Made by a program: the position numbers and the translations under genes. Source: Candidatus Kryptoniota bacterium (GTDB taxonomy: Bacteria > Bacteroidota > Ignavibacteria > Kryptoniales > JAKASW01). From it: DNA of 64,000 bases. The stretch's first letter is position 1. Each line of letters starts with the position of its first letter. Location: contig DATCTN010000018.1 in the NCBI GenBank assembly GCA_036567965.1, positions 1-64,000 of the forward strand, written 5' to 3'. Below, piece after piece: positions 1 to 9,510 of this stretch. The notes beneath the pieces are model-generated. The model had not been told where the DNA came from. It searched no databases and worked only from the letters and a program-made list of their open reading frames with translations.

Positions 1-1
1 T

Positions 2-89
2 CGGGAATCCATGGTTGAGAATGGAGATAGATTCCCGCTAAGAGCACGTCCCCACGATCCGGCCGCCGATCCTGCGGTCGGACGGGAAT
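2..89. repeat. Palindromic intergenic repeat-like segment
   Basis: This non-coding stretch holds nested inverted repeats. CGGGAATC at 2-9 pairs with GATTCCCG at 30-37, and ATTCCCG at 31-37 pairs with CGGGAAT at 83-89. The ATTCCCG...CGGGAATGAC arrangement resembles dispersed intergenic palindromes seen in many bacterial genomes. One copy in one window cannot prove it is a repeat family; it could be part of a terminator for a gene to the left. Confidence 0.25.
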
Positions 90-221
90 GACAGTAAGAG
101 AATTTGTCAATGTCACTTCACTTTGAAAGTAGCCCACTGCTAAAATCTCATGGCGGTCTGTTCCGACGGAAAGGGTAGTGCTTATCTCAAGCACGTTTTA
201 TATCTTTCAGATGAACCAAGC

Positions 222-1064
222 ATGGAGTCGGAGTTGCGAATCCTCGCTCCCGCAAAAATCAATATCGGGCTTCGTGTCATCAGGAAAAGATCTGACCGGT
301 ACCACGACATCGAGACGGTCTTCTATCCAATCCATATGTCGGACGAATTGGAAATATCAAAGTCGGACAAACACGAATTTTATTCAAACGTCCCCCTTAA
401 GGAGGATGCAAACCTGTGCCTGAGGGCTCTTCATTTCTTCTGCGAACGAACCGGCATTAATGCTGAAGTGAAGATGGTCCTGACTAAAAGAATCCCTATC
501 GGAGGAGGACTTGGCGGAGGAAGTTCGAATGCCGCAGCGGTTCTGCTCGCACTTCAGGAATTGTACGGGAATCCACTGAGTGAAATCGAGCTTCTGGACA
601 TCTCTCCTCAGCTTGGCGCCGACGTTTCATTCTTTCTGAAGAAGATCCCGTCATATGCGACCGGTAAGGGTGAAATCATAGAACCGCTGCACTTTCACCT
701 AAAGAGCTACATACTTACCGTCACGCCTGAGGAGTCTGTTCCCACCCCGTATGCCTATTCACTTGTAAGTCCAACAGGGGCCCTGTCCAGAACTCTGAAG
801 GAAACCCTGATGTCGCTCGGAGACGATTACAGTCGGTTTCCAGAACTGATAACCAATGATTTTGAGGGAGCTATCTTTGATAAGTTTCCAATAATCGGAA
901 AGCTCAAATCAGAGATGTATTCCCAGGGTGCGATCTTCGCGCTTATGTCGGGAAGCGGAAGCAGTGTCTACGGCTTCTTCGATACTCTTGCCAAAGCGCA
1001 ATCGGCATCCAGATACTTTGGCCAGAAATTTTCCCTTCGGGCCTCAGATATTACCACGCCATAA
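222..1064 (+). CDS. ispE: 4-diphosphocytidyl-2-C-methyl-D-erythritol kinase
   Basis: IspE is the cytosolic GHMP-family kinase that phosphorylates CDP-methylerythritol with ATP in the MEP isoprenoid pathway. The protein has 280 residues, normal for the family. It shows the N-terminal APAKINIGLRV motif, the glycine-rich ATP loop PIGGGLGGGSSNAA, and the C-terminal GHMP motif LMSGSGSSVYGFF. The ATG at 222 is chosen because MESELRILAPAKIN starts the family homology; an in-frame ATG at 150 would add 24 residues unlike the family. No strong ribosome site is visible at either start. The gene stands alone, followed by an AT-rich gap and a phosphoesterase on the same strand. Confidence 0.93.
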   Translation: MESELRILAPAKINIGLRVIRKRSDRYHDIETVFYPIHMSDELEISKSDKHEFYSNVPLKEDANLCLRALHFFCERTGINAEVKMVLTKRIPIGGGLGGGSSNAAAVLLALQELYGNPLSEIELLDISPQLGADVSFFLKKIPSYATGKGEIIEPLHFHLKSYILTVTPEESVPTPYAYSLVSPTGALSRTLKETLMSLGDDYSRFPELITNDFEGAIFDKFPIIGKLKSEMYSQGAIFALMSGSGSSVYGFFDTLAKAQSASRYFGQKFSLRASDITTP

Positions 1065-1180
1065 TTATTTACACGCCTGCCTTCAAGTCAAATCTTAATT
1101 AATTCGTCATAATCTGCGAACATAATCTTAACAATTAACGCATAATTTTATGCGTGGAATTGAGTAGTACCAAAATCAGC

Positions 1181-2134
1181 ATGAATGGCCCGCAATTCAG
1201 GATCGCGCATCTCTCGGATACTCATGTCAGCCCGGAATACAATAGACGGAACATACTGAAGCTAAAGAACATACTCTCGTATGTGGTTGACGGGGGGTAT
1301 GATCATGTGGTGATCACGGGAGACATCACTGGACACGGCGAGGATAGAGATTATAAATCGGTAAGACGTCTCCTGAAATTCTTCGGGTTACTTGACTACG
1401 ATAGACTCAGCGTCACTATTGGGAATCACGATATTTTCGGAGGGGTCCACAGAGCAGAAGACCTTCTCTCATTCGGAAATCATTGCAGGATGACCGATTA
1501 TGACGCAAAGGTGTCCCTCTTCGAGCGTACCTTCATGGAGACTTTTCCAAAGAAAGCTGTCAGCAACGAATCCCTTTTCCCTTTCGTGAAATTTGTCGGA
1601 CCGGTCGCGCTCATCGGAATGAATTCGATCAGCAGGTTTCATCCCATTTTGAACCCATTCGGTTCGAACGGAATCGTGTCTGATTCACAACTTGAATCGG
1701 TTGAAAACATATTATCGCACCCATCGGTATCGGGATTCAAGAAACTGATAATGATCCACCACCACTTCAACAAGTACGAACCTCACACCGAATCGATCGC
1801 TGCGAGAATGTACAGCGCGTTCGAGTCGAGGACGCTTAAGCTTCATGGCAAAAAGATAGTCGCGGCCTCATTCATCGAGAACGGCGTGGAGGTAGTCCTA
1901 CACGGCCACACTCACATAGAAGGGATTTACACCGAGTCCGGTATGACATTCTCGAGCACGGCACTGAACACAATAGAGTCGAAATCAGACGCTGAGGCTG
2001 GCGCTGGAGACACACGTCAGAGATTCAATGAGATTTCAGTCATGGAAGACGGATCGGTAGAAGTGACGAAGCACCGCATACCGGCGCATTCTAAAGGAAG
2101 TTCCTCCCGCGCGCTGGATAGAAAATTCTGCTGA
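1181..2134 (+). CDS. Calcineurin-like metallophosphoesterase
   Basis: This is a predicted dinuclear-metal phosphoesterase of about 317 residues. All family motifs are present in order: SDTH near the N terminus, GDITGHGED, GNHD, the HHH block (IHHHF) and GHTH near the C terminus. These match the class III cyclic-nucleotide phosphodiesterase/Icc-like branch, but the substrate cannot be read from sequence. No signal peptide is seen, so it is probably cytoplasmic. The ATG at 1181 gives a family-like start (FRIAHLSDTH follows); an in-frame GTG at 1154 is the alternative. It converges on the DUF5683 gene with a 7-bp gap. Confidence 0.85.
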   Translation: MNGPQFRIAHLSDTHVSPEYNRRNILKLKNILSYVVDGGYDHVVITGDITGHGEDRDYKSVRRLLKFFGLLDYDRLSVTIGNHDIFGGVHRAEDLLSFGNHCRMTDYDAKVSLFERTFMETFPKKAVSNESLFPFVKFVGPVALIGMNSISRFHPILNPFGSNGIVSDSQLESVENILSHPSVSGFKKLIMIHHHFNKYEPHTESIAARMYSAFESRTLKLHGKKIVAASFIENGVEVVLHGHTHIEGIYTESGMTFSSTALNTIESKSDAEAGAGDTRQRFNEISVMEDGSVEVTKHRIPAHSKGSSSRALDRKFC

Positions 2135-2141
2135 GCATCTC

Positions 2142-3128
2142 TTAGAAATGTATCGCCAGTCGGACCTCGGTCTGATAACCGAGTCCATCCGGCAAAGGTG
2201 AGAGCCCGACAGTCGGCTCAATAATTCTTTTATTATTGTGCGCCCACAGAGCCGCTTCAATAGCGGAGACAAAATGGTTCGCGATCACCACGTTCACAGC
2301 TGTGAGTGCCACCGCATAGAGGTTGTTCGCCTTTCCGCGCTGTCCCATATAGTAACCGCTGTTCGGGGTATCACTACGCAGGGAGTCGTACGAGGTAATG
2401 GCAAGGTTCTCATCATACCACCCTTCCCGGAATTGTGGGTATTTGCCGATGAGTTCGTAGTATTGCTGTTCGCCATGAGCGGGGAGCATGTGTGAGAAAT
2501 AGCCACCAAGTGCCGCTTCAACTTTGTTAAGCGCAACCCAGTTGACCTCGTCCCATGGCGCAGGTCCGCCGCTGCTGGGTAATATTAGAGATATATAATT
2601 ATTCACGGTGGTGGGATCAGTGACAGGCGCATACTGGCCGCCCGCTATGGGAATCCCTTTGTCCTCGAAGCTCTTGTAGTTCTGTTGGATCCATTGCGCG
2701 TAACGCGCAACACTATAGTGCCCGTCGGCGTACTTGTCCGCCGCACTGCCGTCTGCGTAGTTTTGGAAAAAGTTGGTCTGGTTGTTCCCTTTCTGATTCC
2801 ATACCGCGTTCACCATCCACCCTGCAACTTCGACGGCGAAGAATCCTGCCGCCTTCCAGTAGTTGCCATTATACAGTTGACCCGCACCTGGAATAACCAG
2901 AGAGAAGAATCCAGCTTTCAGGGCAGATCTGGTTTCGACGCGCGAGATTGAATCCTCGTGACTGGAATCGCCTTTCGAAACGAACAAGTCATGCGACAAC
3001 ACTCCCGTCAATCGAGACTGTGATGAATTCCCGTCCCCGAGAAAGACGACACTCTGTACATGGCTTGCCTTCGACTGTGCCGCTGCAGTTGCACTTAGTG
3101 CGATCAACGTAAGGAAAATCTTTTTCAT
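2142..3128 (-). CDS. DUF5683-type secreted/outer-membrane protein, last gene of the porU operon
   Basis: The protein has 328 residues and begins with a signal peptide (MKKIFLTLIALSATAAAQ). Its central segment, SLVIPGAGQLYNGNYWKAAGFFAVEVAGW, is typical of DUF5683-like proteins, which carry the P-G-x-G-Q-x-Y-N-x-x-Y-W-K signature. The family has no established function. The ATG at 3128 overlaps the TGA of the upstream gene (ATGA), which indicates translational coupling. A longer ORF reaching 3188 would lie inside the upstream gene and lack a signal peptide. Operon membership suggests a role at the cell envelope alongside the T9SS genes. Confidence 0.7.
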   Translation of the reverse strand: MKKIFLTLIALSATAAAQSKASHVQSVVFLGDGNSSQSRLTGVLSHDLFVSKGDSSHEDSISRVETRSALKAGFFSLVIPGAGQLYNGNYWKAAGFFAVEVAGWMVNAVWNQKGNNQTNFFQNYADGSAADKYADGHYSVARYAQWIQQNYKSFEDKGIPIAGGQYAPVTDPTTVNNYISLILPSSGGPAPWDEVNWVALNKVEAALGGYFSHMLPAHGEQQYYELIGKYPQFREGWYDENLAITSYDSLRSDTPNSGYYMGQRGKANNLYAVALTAVNVVIANHFVSAIEAALWAHNNKRIIEPTVGLSPLPDGLGYQTEVRLAIHF

Positions 3129-6100
3129 AGCCGTCTCCCGAAATCTACGATGTCGAAGGAGAATGTCAATCCAAAATAGAATCTCCATTCCTTGCCGTAC
3201 GTAACGCTTGTCGAATAATCCCGGAGCTGTGTAGTGAACCTATCGAGGCCATAAGTTGCGTCGAAGAAAATCGCCGTTGGAAAACTATAAAATGAAAATC
3301 CGCTCATTCTCAGCTCCGACCCCACGTCCTTCTTAAATCTCGTCCCGATAGGATTGCCGTTCCAGCAATTTCCCACATCACCGTACGCTGAAAGATACAC
3401 GTCGCTCAAGTAGAACTGGAGAATCTGTTTGTCCACGTCTCTGAAAAGCGGATACCTGTAAGTAGCGTTCAGCGTCAGGAGCTTGTTGCCTCCGAGCGCA
3501 TAGAACGGATAGCCTCTCATCCCGACCAACCCACCGGCGTAAAAGTCAAAGAAGTTGTTGATCTCCGGACCAAACGTGTAGCCGAAATGGACCTTTACCG
3601 CTATCGCGTCGTCGTCCCTGAGGAGCGGCATAGCGGCGTAATTCATGAGTTCCACCTGGACGAAATTGTAAGGAACGTATATCGGAATAATCAGATTGGT
3701 ATTACCTTCGAAGTTGCCGTTGTTCAGCCTGTCAAGTGCGGCTGAGAGTCTCAATCGCGTGCGGATTCCCAGCGGATTGATCCACGAGTTTCTTGCGGGT
3801 GTTATTCCGTCAAAATCAAATTGTGCGTAAAATGTCCTTCCAAGAAAATAAGTGTACCCGATTGCAGGAGTGTAGCCCAGGCCGCTAGGGAGAAGAAATC
3901 CTGAAATTGTAGCGCTATACATGTCGAAAGTGAAACCGAGTGCGAGGTTGAGGGATGGCGTTATGATGGGTCCGCCGAAGGCGGCATCGACCTCAATCAG
4001 ATCGTAAGTCACCGGAACCTGCACTGTGTCCAGACCAAGGCCAATCGAGCCGTGTGCCTGGCGCGAGATGTTGTACGCTGATAGTGTGAACCGCGGAAAG
4101 ATTCCGAGCGCGGACAACCCGGGTATGACGTCGTTGTAATTCAGCTGGAGGAAAAGGTCGCGTTCGAGAAGTTCGTTGATTGTCGCCCCGCCGAATATAT
4201 CGTACTTGCCGACGACATCCGTGGAATTAAAATATACTCCCGCCTTAATTTCGTCGAGAAAACTCGTATGCTGATTGTAATTGTCGAACAGGAGAACCGG
4301 GTAAAAAGACATGCTAGTCGTAGTGCTTCGGTATGGCTCTGACGGAAATTCCGGGACCGCGATATCGTTATGGCGCATCGGCGTAGCAATGGAATCGTGG
4401 TCAGCCGGCGAGCCGGAAAACGGCGGATCAATCCGGACGTGATACGACGGCGGGATAAGGATAGGTCGGGCATTCTCTATCGAAGCTAATTTGTAACCGT
4501 TCCACTGATACGAAGAAAAGACCAGGTCCCCTTTCTGCGAGATGCTAGGCATGAATGCACCGCCGAGTACATTTGTCAGCGCGACCACCGAGTCGCTATG
4601 AAGATTCTCCTTATAGACATTGAATATCCCGCTGCGGTCTGAGGAGAAGACGATGCTGCTGTCATTGTCGGCAAACGAAGCGTCGCGAGAATCTTCACCT
4701 GATGGGGTAACGAATCCTATGGTGCTGTCGCGGAAGCTGTAAATGCCAATCCTTCTCGATGAGTCAATCGAGTAATCAAACACGATCCTCGATCCGTCCT
4801 CTGACCACCGGGTGGAATAGATTTGTTGTCCGCTCACAAAACTGGATAGTCTTCTTATGTTGGTTGCGCGATTGTTCTTCAGATCTATGTCGGCACAGTA
4901 CAGGTTCATCGTGCCATCCGTCCCCCCTATCGGAATGCCCGTCAACATTTGCACACCGCAACAAAACAGATTCAGAGACGGATCGCTCGAGGCTACGAAT
5001 GACACCCTCCTGCTGTTGCCGGAGAGCGACGAATACTGAGCCCTCAACCCGTTCGTTAGCCTGACCTCTTTCTCATTTCGGATGTCATATGAGTAAAGAT
5101 CGTACAGATCATTCCAGTGATCGTTATGTCTCGTCTCCTTCGAGTAAACGATGTAATTGCCGTCTTCCGACCACGAGAGTTCTCCGGCTACGTTTGTGGC
5201 AAGTTCTTTCTCTGAGCTGTCGACAGGGTTGTAGATATATATTGAGGATGTCCCGAAGTAGTCGCTCTTCTTGTTCGAACAATAGGCGATTAGGCTGTCG
5301 TCCGGAGAGAATACCGGATAGAGATTTGCAAACCCTGTATTTCTAATTATCTTCCCCTCATGCAGTCTCTGCCTGATTGCTGCGACGCTGTCTTCATAAT
5401 TTTCCTTGAGGAACTGCTGCCATTCAGCATAGACCAGATTCCCTGACATTCCTAGTACGTTCTGGAAAGCATGATCGATGGTGACGGCAGCGGGAGACGT
5501 CATGGCATCTGACAATTTCCTGAGTACGCCTGCACCATACTTGCCGGCGAGATATCGGACGAATGCGAATCCGGAATTGTAAGTCGATTCATTGCCAAGG
5601 CTTGTTTTGCCGAACCCACCCATCTCCTCCAACGTCAGTGTCCTGTCGTTCAACACGTACATCCGCAGGATCATATCGCGGTGAGTATCCCACGTGTCGT
5701 GCTGAAAATTCAGGGCGGGCACATTGTACTGGGCGACCCCTTCAGCGAACCAGGCAGGAATTACAATCCCGCTGAGCGGGTAACTGACGACAACGTTCGG
5801 ATAGCCGTAGAGTACGTCTGGTCTCCGCTCTGCTTCGTATCCAAGCCACTGTAAATAAATTGCGGGAATCCTTCGGCCGAACTTCATCGCGGTCTGCATC
5901 TGGACGTCGTGGGTAAATTCATGTGTAATGACATTGCGCAACCAGTTGTGAGTACCGCGCAAAGCGAAATCCAGATTCGATGCCCATATGTTGATCTTGT
6001 TGTCGAAAAAATATGTTTCGCCGTTGGAGTAATCGTCTGTATTCCACAGGACGAAAGAGACTTTCTGTGTCGGCTGGTATTGATAAAGAGAGGTGACCGG

Positions 6101-6307
6101 GCCGTACATTTCCTCGGCAATCTTCGCAACAAGCTCAGCTGTTCGCTCCTCACCTTGGTGATAGTCTACGAGGAAATGGGAGGTCTCGATCGTTTGCCAG
6201 GTGAGTTCCGGATGGATATAATCGTCCTGTGCCGTGGCGATCAAAGGAAGGCTGAAAACCAAGCCCGCGAGACATATCCCGGTTTTAGAACTTGAGAGAA
6301 ATCTCAC
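3125..6307 (-). CDS. Gluzincin-like peptidase / TolB-type propeller / Omp85-like barrel protein
   Basis: This large envelope protein (1060 residues) appears to join three modules. A signal peptide ending near ATAQ (residue 27) is followed by a peptidase-MA-like region with HEFTH at 129-133 and a candidate third zinc ligand, Glu189 in WFAEGVAQY. Residues of roughly 320-640 carry repeated PVFSPDDSLIAY / WSEDGNYIVYS / WSEDGSRIVFD blades of a WD40/TolB propeller. The last 350 residues are aromatic-rich alternating strands with LVGMRGYPFYALGGNKLLTLNATYR split motifs typical of BamA/Omp85-like barrels. The GTG start at 6307 overlaps the TGA of the gene before it. The likely location is the outer membrane with the peptidase outside or in the periplasm; the function is unknown. 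Confidence 0.72.
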   Translation of the reverse strand: MRFLSSSKTGICLAGLVFSLPLIATAQDDYIHPELTWQTIETSHFLVDYHQGEERTAELVAKIAEEMYGPVTSLYQYQPTQKVSFVLWNTDDYSNGETYFFDNKINIWASNLDFALRGTHNWLRNVITHEFTHDVQMQTAMKFGRRIPAIYLQWLGYEAERRPDVLYGYPNVVVSYPLSGIVIPAWFAEGVAQYNVPALNFQHDTWDTHRDMILRMYVLNDRTLTLEEMGGFGKTSLGNESTYNSGFAFVRYLAGKYGAGVLRKLSDAMTSPAAVTIDHAFQNVLGMSGNLVYAEWQQFLKENYEDSVAAIRQRLHEGKIIRNTGFANLYPVFSPDDSLIAYCSNKKSDYFGTSSIYIYNPVDSSEKELATNVAGELSWSEDGNYIVYSKETRHNDHWNDLYDLYSYDIRNEKEVRLTNGLRAQYSSLSGNSRRVSFVASSDPSLNLFCCGVQMLTGIPIGGTDGTMNLYCADIDLKNNRATNIRRLSSFVSGQQIYSTRWSEDGSRIVFDYSIDSSRRIGIYSFRDSTIGFVTPSGEDSRDASFADNDSSIVFSSDRSGIFNVYKENLHSDSVVALTNVLGGAFMPSISQKGDLVFSSYQWNGYKLASIENARPILIPPSYHVRIDPPFSGSPADHDSIATPMRHNDIAVPEFPSEPYRSTTTSMSFYPVLLFDNYNQHTSFLDEIKAGVYFNSTDVVGKYDIFGGATINELLERDLFLQLNYNDVIPGLSALGIFPRFTLSAYNISRQAHGSIGLGLDTVQVPVTYDLIEVDAAFGGPIITPSLNLALGFTFDMYSATISGFLLPSGLGYTPAIGYTYFLGRTFYAQFDFDGITPARNSWINPLGIRTRLRLSAALDRLNNGNFEGNTNLIIPIYVPYNFVQVELMNYAAMPLLRDDDAIAVKVHFGYTFGPEINNFFDFYAGGLVGMRGYPFYALGGNKLLTLNATYRYPLFRDVDKQILQFYLSDVYLSAYGDVGNCWNGNPIGTRFKKDVGSELRMSGFSFYSFPTAIFFDATYGLDRFTTQLRDYSTSVTYGKEWRFYFGLTFSFDIVDFGRRL

Positions 6308-9300
6308 TTCACCACGGCAATCTTAATGATCTTCACGTCTCTCTCCGATGAAGAGACGGCCTCGACCCTTGCAAAATAGATCCCGCTCTGTACCCCGCTT
6401 GCATTCCAGTCTATCTCATTCGCGACACCACCCGTTCCGCTCAGCTGGTAGTTCGCAACTTTGTCGCCAGCAAACGTGTAAATGGTCACCGACACTTGAG
6501 CGTTGTCTCGGAGATAAAAATGAATCTTTGTCACGTTATTCGTAACGGGGTTCGGCCAGTTGTACACTTGCGATGCGGGCATAAGGGTTTGGGACGGCGG
6601 CGGCTGAACGCTTTGAAGCGGGGCGGTCACAGAATTCGCATGCGACTCATCGTGGTACAGATTTCCCCAAACGATTTGGCTTGCCGAATTCCCCTTGAAG
6701 GTCCAACAATATAAATATCCATCGAGGCCGATAGCAGCCAGATAGAGGTTTCCGCTGTCATAAGCAACAGCCGGACTACCGGCCAATCCAGCACCGATCG
6801 ACAAAGGAAATCCCGGGAAGAGCTGGCCAGTTGCTCCCGTGAATGCGTACAACGTTCCACCCTTAGTGCCGAAGATCATTTCCGGCTTTCCATCTCCATC
6901 CAAATCCGCGACAACAATCGAACCAACGATATGGTTTGCATCGGAAGACAGCACCTCGCTCCCTACCGTCGTCAGCGGAAAATATTTGAGGACTGCGCCG
7001 CTGTAAGAAATCGCGAAGAGTTTTGTTTGAGTCGCAAAAATTACGTCACGATTCCCGTCACCGTCAAGATCCGCGACAACAGGCCCTGACACGATCGTAT
7101 CGCCGGGAAAACAGTTGAAGGTAATTGCAGAGTCGCCCTGAAGGCTCGCGAGACTTATCGACTGAGTTGAGACATCGATAACCCGGGGAGTCCTGCCGGA
7201 AGCGAGGCTCGCGTAGGAGACTGCAATGTGCGACAGCATCGGCCTGCCGAAAGGCGGTATTGGAACAGCAACGGAGTTTGAGTTCACAAGACTGCTGAAA
7301 TCGATGACTCGATACCCGAAGACCAGAGTGTTCACGATGAAACTGCCGGTGTCAATCGACGCATATTGAGGAAGGGTAATTGTTGCCGCGGCAATTGAAG
7401 CGCTTGAGTTGTTATAGTTCGCCGGGAAAGTCAAGCTGAAATATCCGAGGTAATGACCGGTTAAGTCGAATATTGTCCAAGCACCGGGGAAATGCGGGGA
7501 GAAACTCAGAATTCTGTTGCCCGTTCTGAGGAGGGGCGCGCTGGACAGATAATTCTGCTGCGGGACTCTAGTCGAAAATAGAGTGTCGGCAGTGCCGTCA
7601 TGATTATTGTCCGCGTCCGAAAAGCCATAAAGCGTGGAATCGTCCATCGAACAAAGAGGATTCGAGCTGGCGTTGTCGGAAAGAGCCGCCGGCTGATATC
7701 GGCCTCCCACTTTCGAGAATAGCCCCGACGAATCAAAACCCGCAGAAGTTCCATCCATGTTAAACGCGAAAAGCGAGTCGCCATTGTTCGCGATCACCTG
7801 CAGTCTACCGTCAGAACTTATCCGAGCGAACAGTGGCGAAGAGTTTGGAGTAGCTGAGTGAATATTTCGTGGAAAGCCTGAGGTCGGCTGAATATCGACA
7901 TCTCCCACCTGGACATCAACAGTCATCAGGCTATCGGCAGAACTGAAATTCGTAATATAGACATGCGAGTTTGCGCCTGTGTAGCTGTCCGATGTCGGAT
8001 ACGATGTCGGAGTAAAGCGGTTCGCGTAATTCGGAATCGGATTTCCCTTGAACCAGAAATCGTAAGCAGATCCGTCGTAGTAGTATGATCCGAATATTGT
8101 CTGGATATATCTGCCGATCTCGTTCGCGCCGTGTGCCTCCATCAACGCGACACCTCTGTGTTCAGGATCGGCATTAACGGTATTCGAATCGATTTTCTGA
8201 TCGATCACATTCTGGTCTATGTGCCAGATTAGAATTCCGCCGTAGTATTTGGTGCCCTTTACAATGTCCGAAGGAAGCGCCCAATCGTATTCATCGGCGT
8301 CGGTAACGACACCATCTATTCCTTTTACCTGAGTGCCGTCAAAATAAGTTGTGTCGTCCGTGAAATTGAGATTCGAAGTATTTTCATTGTATGAGATCTT
8401 CAAGTTTTCACCGTCGTGCAGCGCATCTCGCTCGCGGTTCTCGACGAGAAAGTATTCGCTTCCGCTTATGGGGACCTTAAGAACGGAGTACTGTCCCGTC
8501 GCCCGTGCGCGCAGCTGGTAAGTCGTTGCCGTTGGAGGAGAGACCACCAGAGGCTCGGTCCATCCAAGAAACTCTTTCTCCCACGCCGACGGTTCGGGCG
8601 GAAAGATCCCACCATACGCGAATATCGACTGGCCGTCCATGAGTCCGAATCTTCCGATCCCAGTGACGCCGGTTTGAGTATCGAAGAGGTCAGGAAGTCC
8701 GAGGAAACTGCCGAAGCTCGCCGCGAGGAGCCCGTTGGAGCCGAGCTTAAGATCGATCATGATGTTTCCGGATCCATCGTAAATCTGATAGGACTCACTC
8801 TCGGGCATGATGATGGAATTGTCGATGAAGAAATTTCCGTTGTCTACCGATTGTCCGCGGTAAGTCGATCCGAAAATATTCTGAAGACCTGCCGGACTCA
8901 AATAAAGCGAGGGTAAATCGAAAGGTCGTGGATCATATCCGAGTTGGGATGTGAAGTCGATATCCCGGCCGGAACCGGCGTGAAAGATCACGAAGCTCTG
9001 GTACCGGCTGAAATCAAAATTCCCATAAATTGAGTCTGCCGCATGCCACGCATCCTCAAAGAGAAGTCCAAGATTGCTCTGTGACGAGGAGCTTTTGGGG
9101 GGCGAATAATATTTCATCTGGTGAGGAAGAGTAATGACAGAGTCGAGAACGAAGTAATTGACGTTCAGTCTTCCGCCGGAGACTTTCTGAAAATAGTTTT
9201 TCAGAAAAAGAAGGTGGTTTGAGAAATAATTCTTGTCATGAGGAGGAGCATCAAGGCCGTTTCCTGGCAGGCTGACGAATTCTCCGTTTCCGCTCGTGAG

Positions 9301-9510
9301 GCTGTCCTGGTCGGTTTGAAACTCGACCATGACAGCAAGAACGTTGACCGTGCCCTGTGCGGCGGGCACCGGATGGCGTGTGAACGATGCTGCCGCCAGT
9401 GGATGATCGAGAAACGGTTTTATCGGCCCTTCGTGACCGTACAGCGTCTGAACATTTGCGATCGCCGCGACGGAGACTAAGACCGCGAATCCTTTGAGTC
9501 TAAAACCCAG
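6304..9510 (-). CDS. T9SS cargo: M6-peptidase-like protein with a degenerate zinc site
   Basis: The mature part aligns with M6 (immune inhibitor A-like) peptidases: LAVMVEF, a fold up to VIFHAGSGRD, then GLPDLFD, GIGRFGLMDG and SAWEKEFLGW. The zinc motif normally reading HEFGH is ASFGS here (residues 264-268, bases 8707-8721), so it should be catalytically dead. Two FG-GAP-like repeats (VVADLDGDGNRDVIFAT, VVADLDGDGKPEMIFGT) precede a T9SS sorting domain (YNWPNPVTNNVTKI to IIKIAVVK). The first standard start in frame is GTG 9369, which would give no signal peptide. Extending the frame to CTG 9510 adds a good one (LKGFAVLVSVAAIA), preceded by GGAG, with a TGA stop seven codons further up. I therefore propose a CTG start overlapping the porV stop; the protein then has 1068 residues. 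Confidence 0.72.
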   Translation of the reverse strand: MGFRLKGFAVLVSVAAIANVQTLYGHEGPIKPFLDHPLAAASFTRHPVPAAQGTVNVLAVMVEFQTDQDSLTSGNGEFVSLPGNGLDAPPHDKNYFSNHLLFLKNYFQKVSGGRLNVNYFVLDSVITLPHQMKYYSPPKSSSSQSNLGLLFEDAWHAADSIYGNFDFSRYQSFVIFHAGSGRDIDFTSQLGYDPRPFDLPSLYLSPAGLQNIFGSTYRGQSVDNGNFFIDNSIIMPESESYQIYDGSGNIMIDLKLGSNGLLAASFGSFLGLPDLFDTQTGVTGIGRFGLMDGQSIFAYGGIFPPEPSAWEKEFLGWTEPLVVSPPTATTYQLRARATGQYSVLKVPISGSEYFLVENRERDALHDGENLKISYNENTSNLNFTDDTTYFDGTQVKGIDGVVTDADEYDWALPSDIVKGTKYYGGILIWHIDQNVIDQKIDSNTVNADPEHRGVALMEAHGANEIGRYIQTIFGSYYYDGSAYDFWFKGNPIPNYANRFTPTSYPTSDSYTGANSHVYITNFSSADSLMTVDVQVGDVDIQPTSGFPRNIHSATPNSSPLFARISSDGRLQVIANNGDSLFAFNMDGTSAGFDSSGLFSKVGGRYQPAALSDNASSNPLCSMDDSTLYGFSDADNNHDGTADTLFSTRVPQQNYLSSAPLLRTGNRILSFSPHFPGAWTIFDLTGHYLGYFSLTFPANYNNSSASIAAATITLPQYASIDTGSFIVNTLVFGYRVIDFSSLVNSNSVAVPIPPFGRPMLSHIAVSYASLASGRTPRVIDVSTQSISLASLQGDSAITFNCFPGDTIVSGPVVADLDGDGNRDVIFATQTKLFAISYSGAVLKYFPLTTVGSEVLSSDANHIVGSIVVADLDGDGKPEMIFGTKGGTLYAFTGATGQLFPGFPLSIGAGLAGSPAVAYDSGNLYLAAIGLDGYLYCWTFKGNSASQIVWGNLYHDESHANSVTAPLQSVQPPPSQTLMPASQVYNWPNPVTNNVTKIHFYLRDNAQVSVTIYTFAGDKVANYQLSGTGGVANEIDWNASGVQSGIYFARVEAVSSSERDVKIIKIAVVK

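Noticed and set aside
8416-8916. 166-codon plus-strand frame inside the M6-like cargo gene
   Set aside because: It lies wholly opposite a gene with clear domains, and its charged, motif-free sequence is typical of an antisense shadow.
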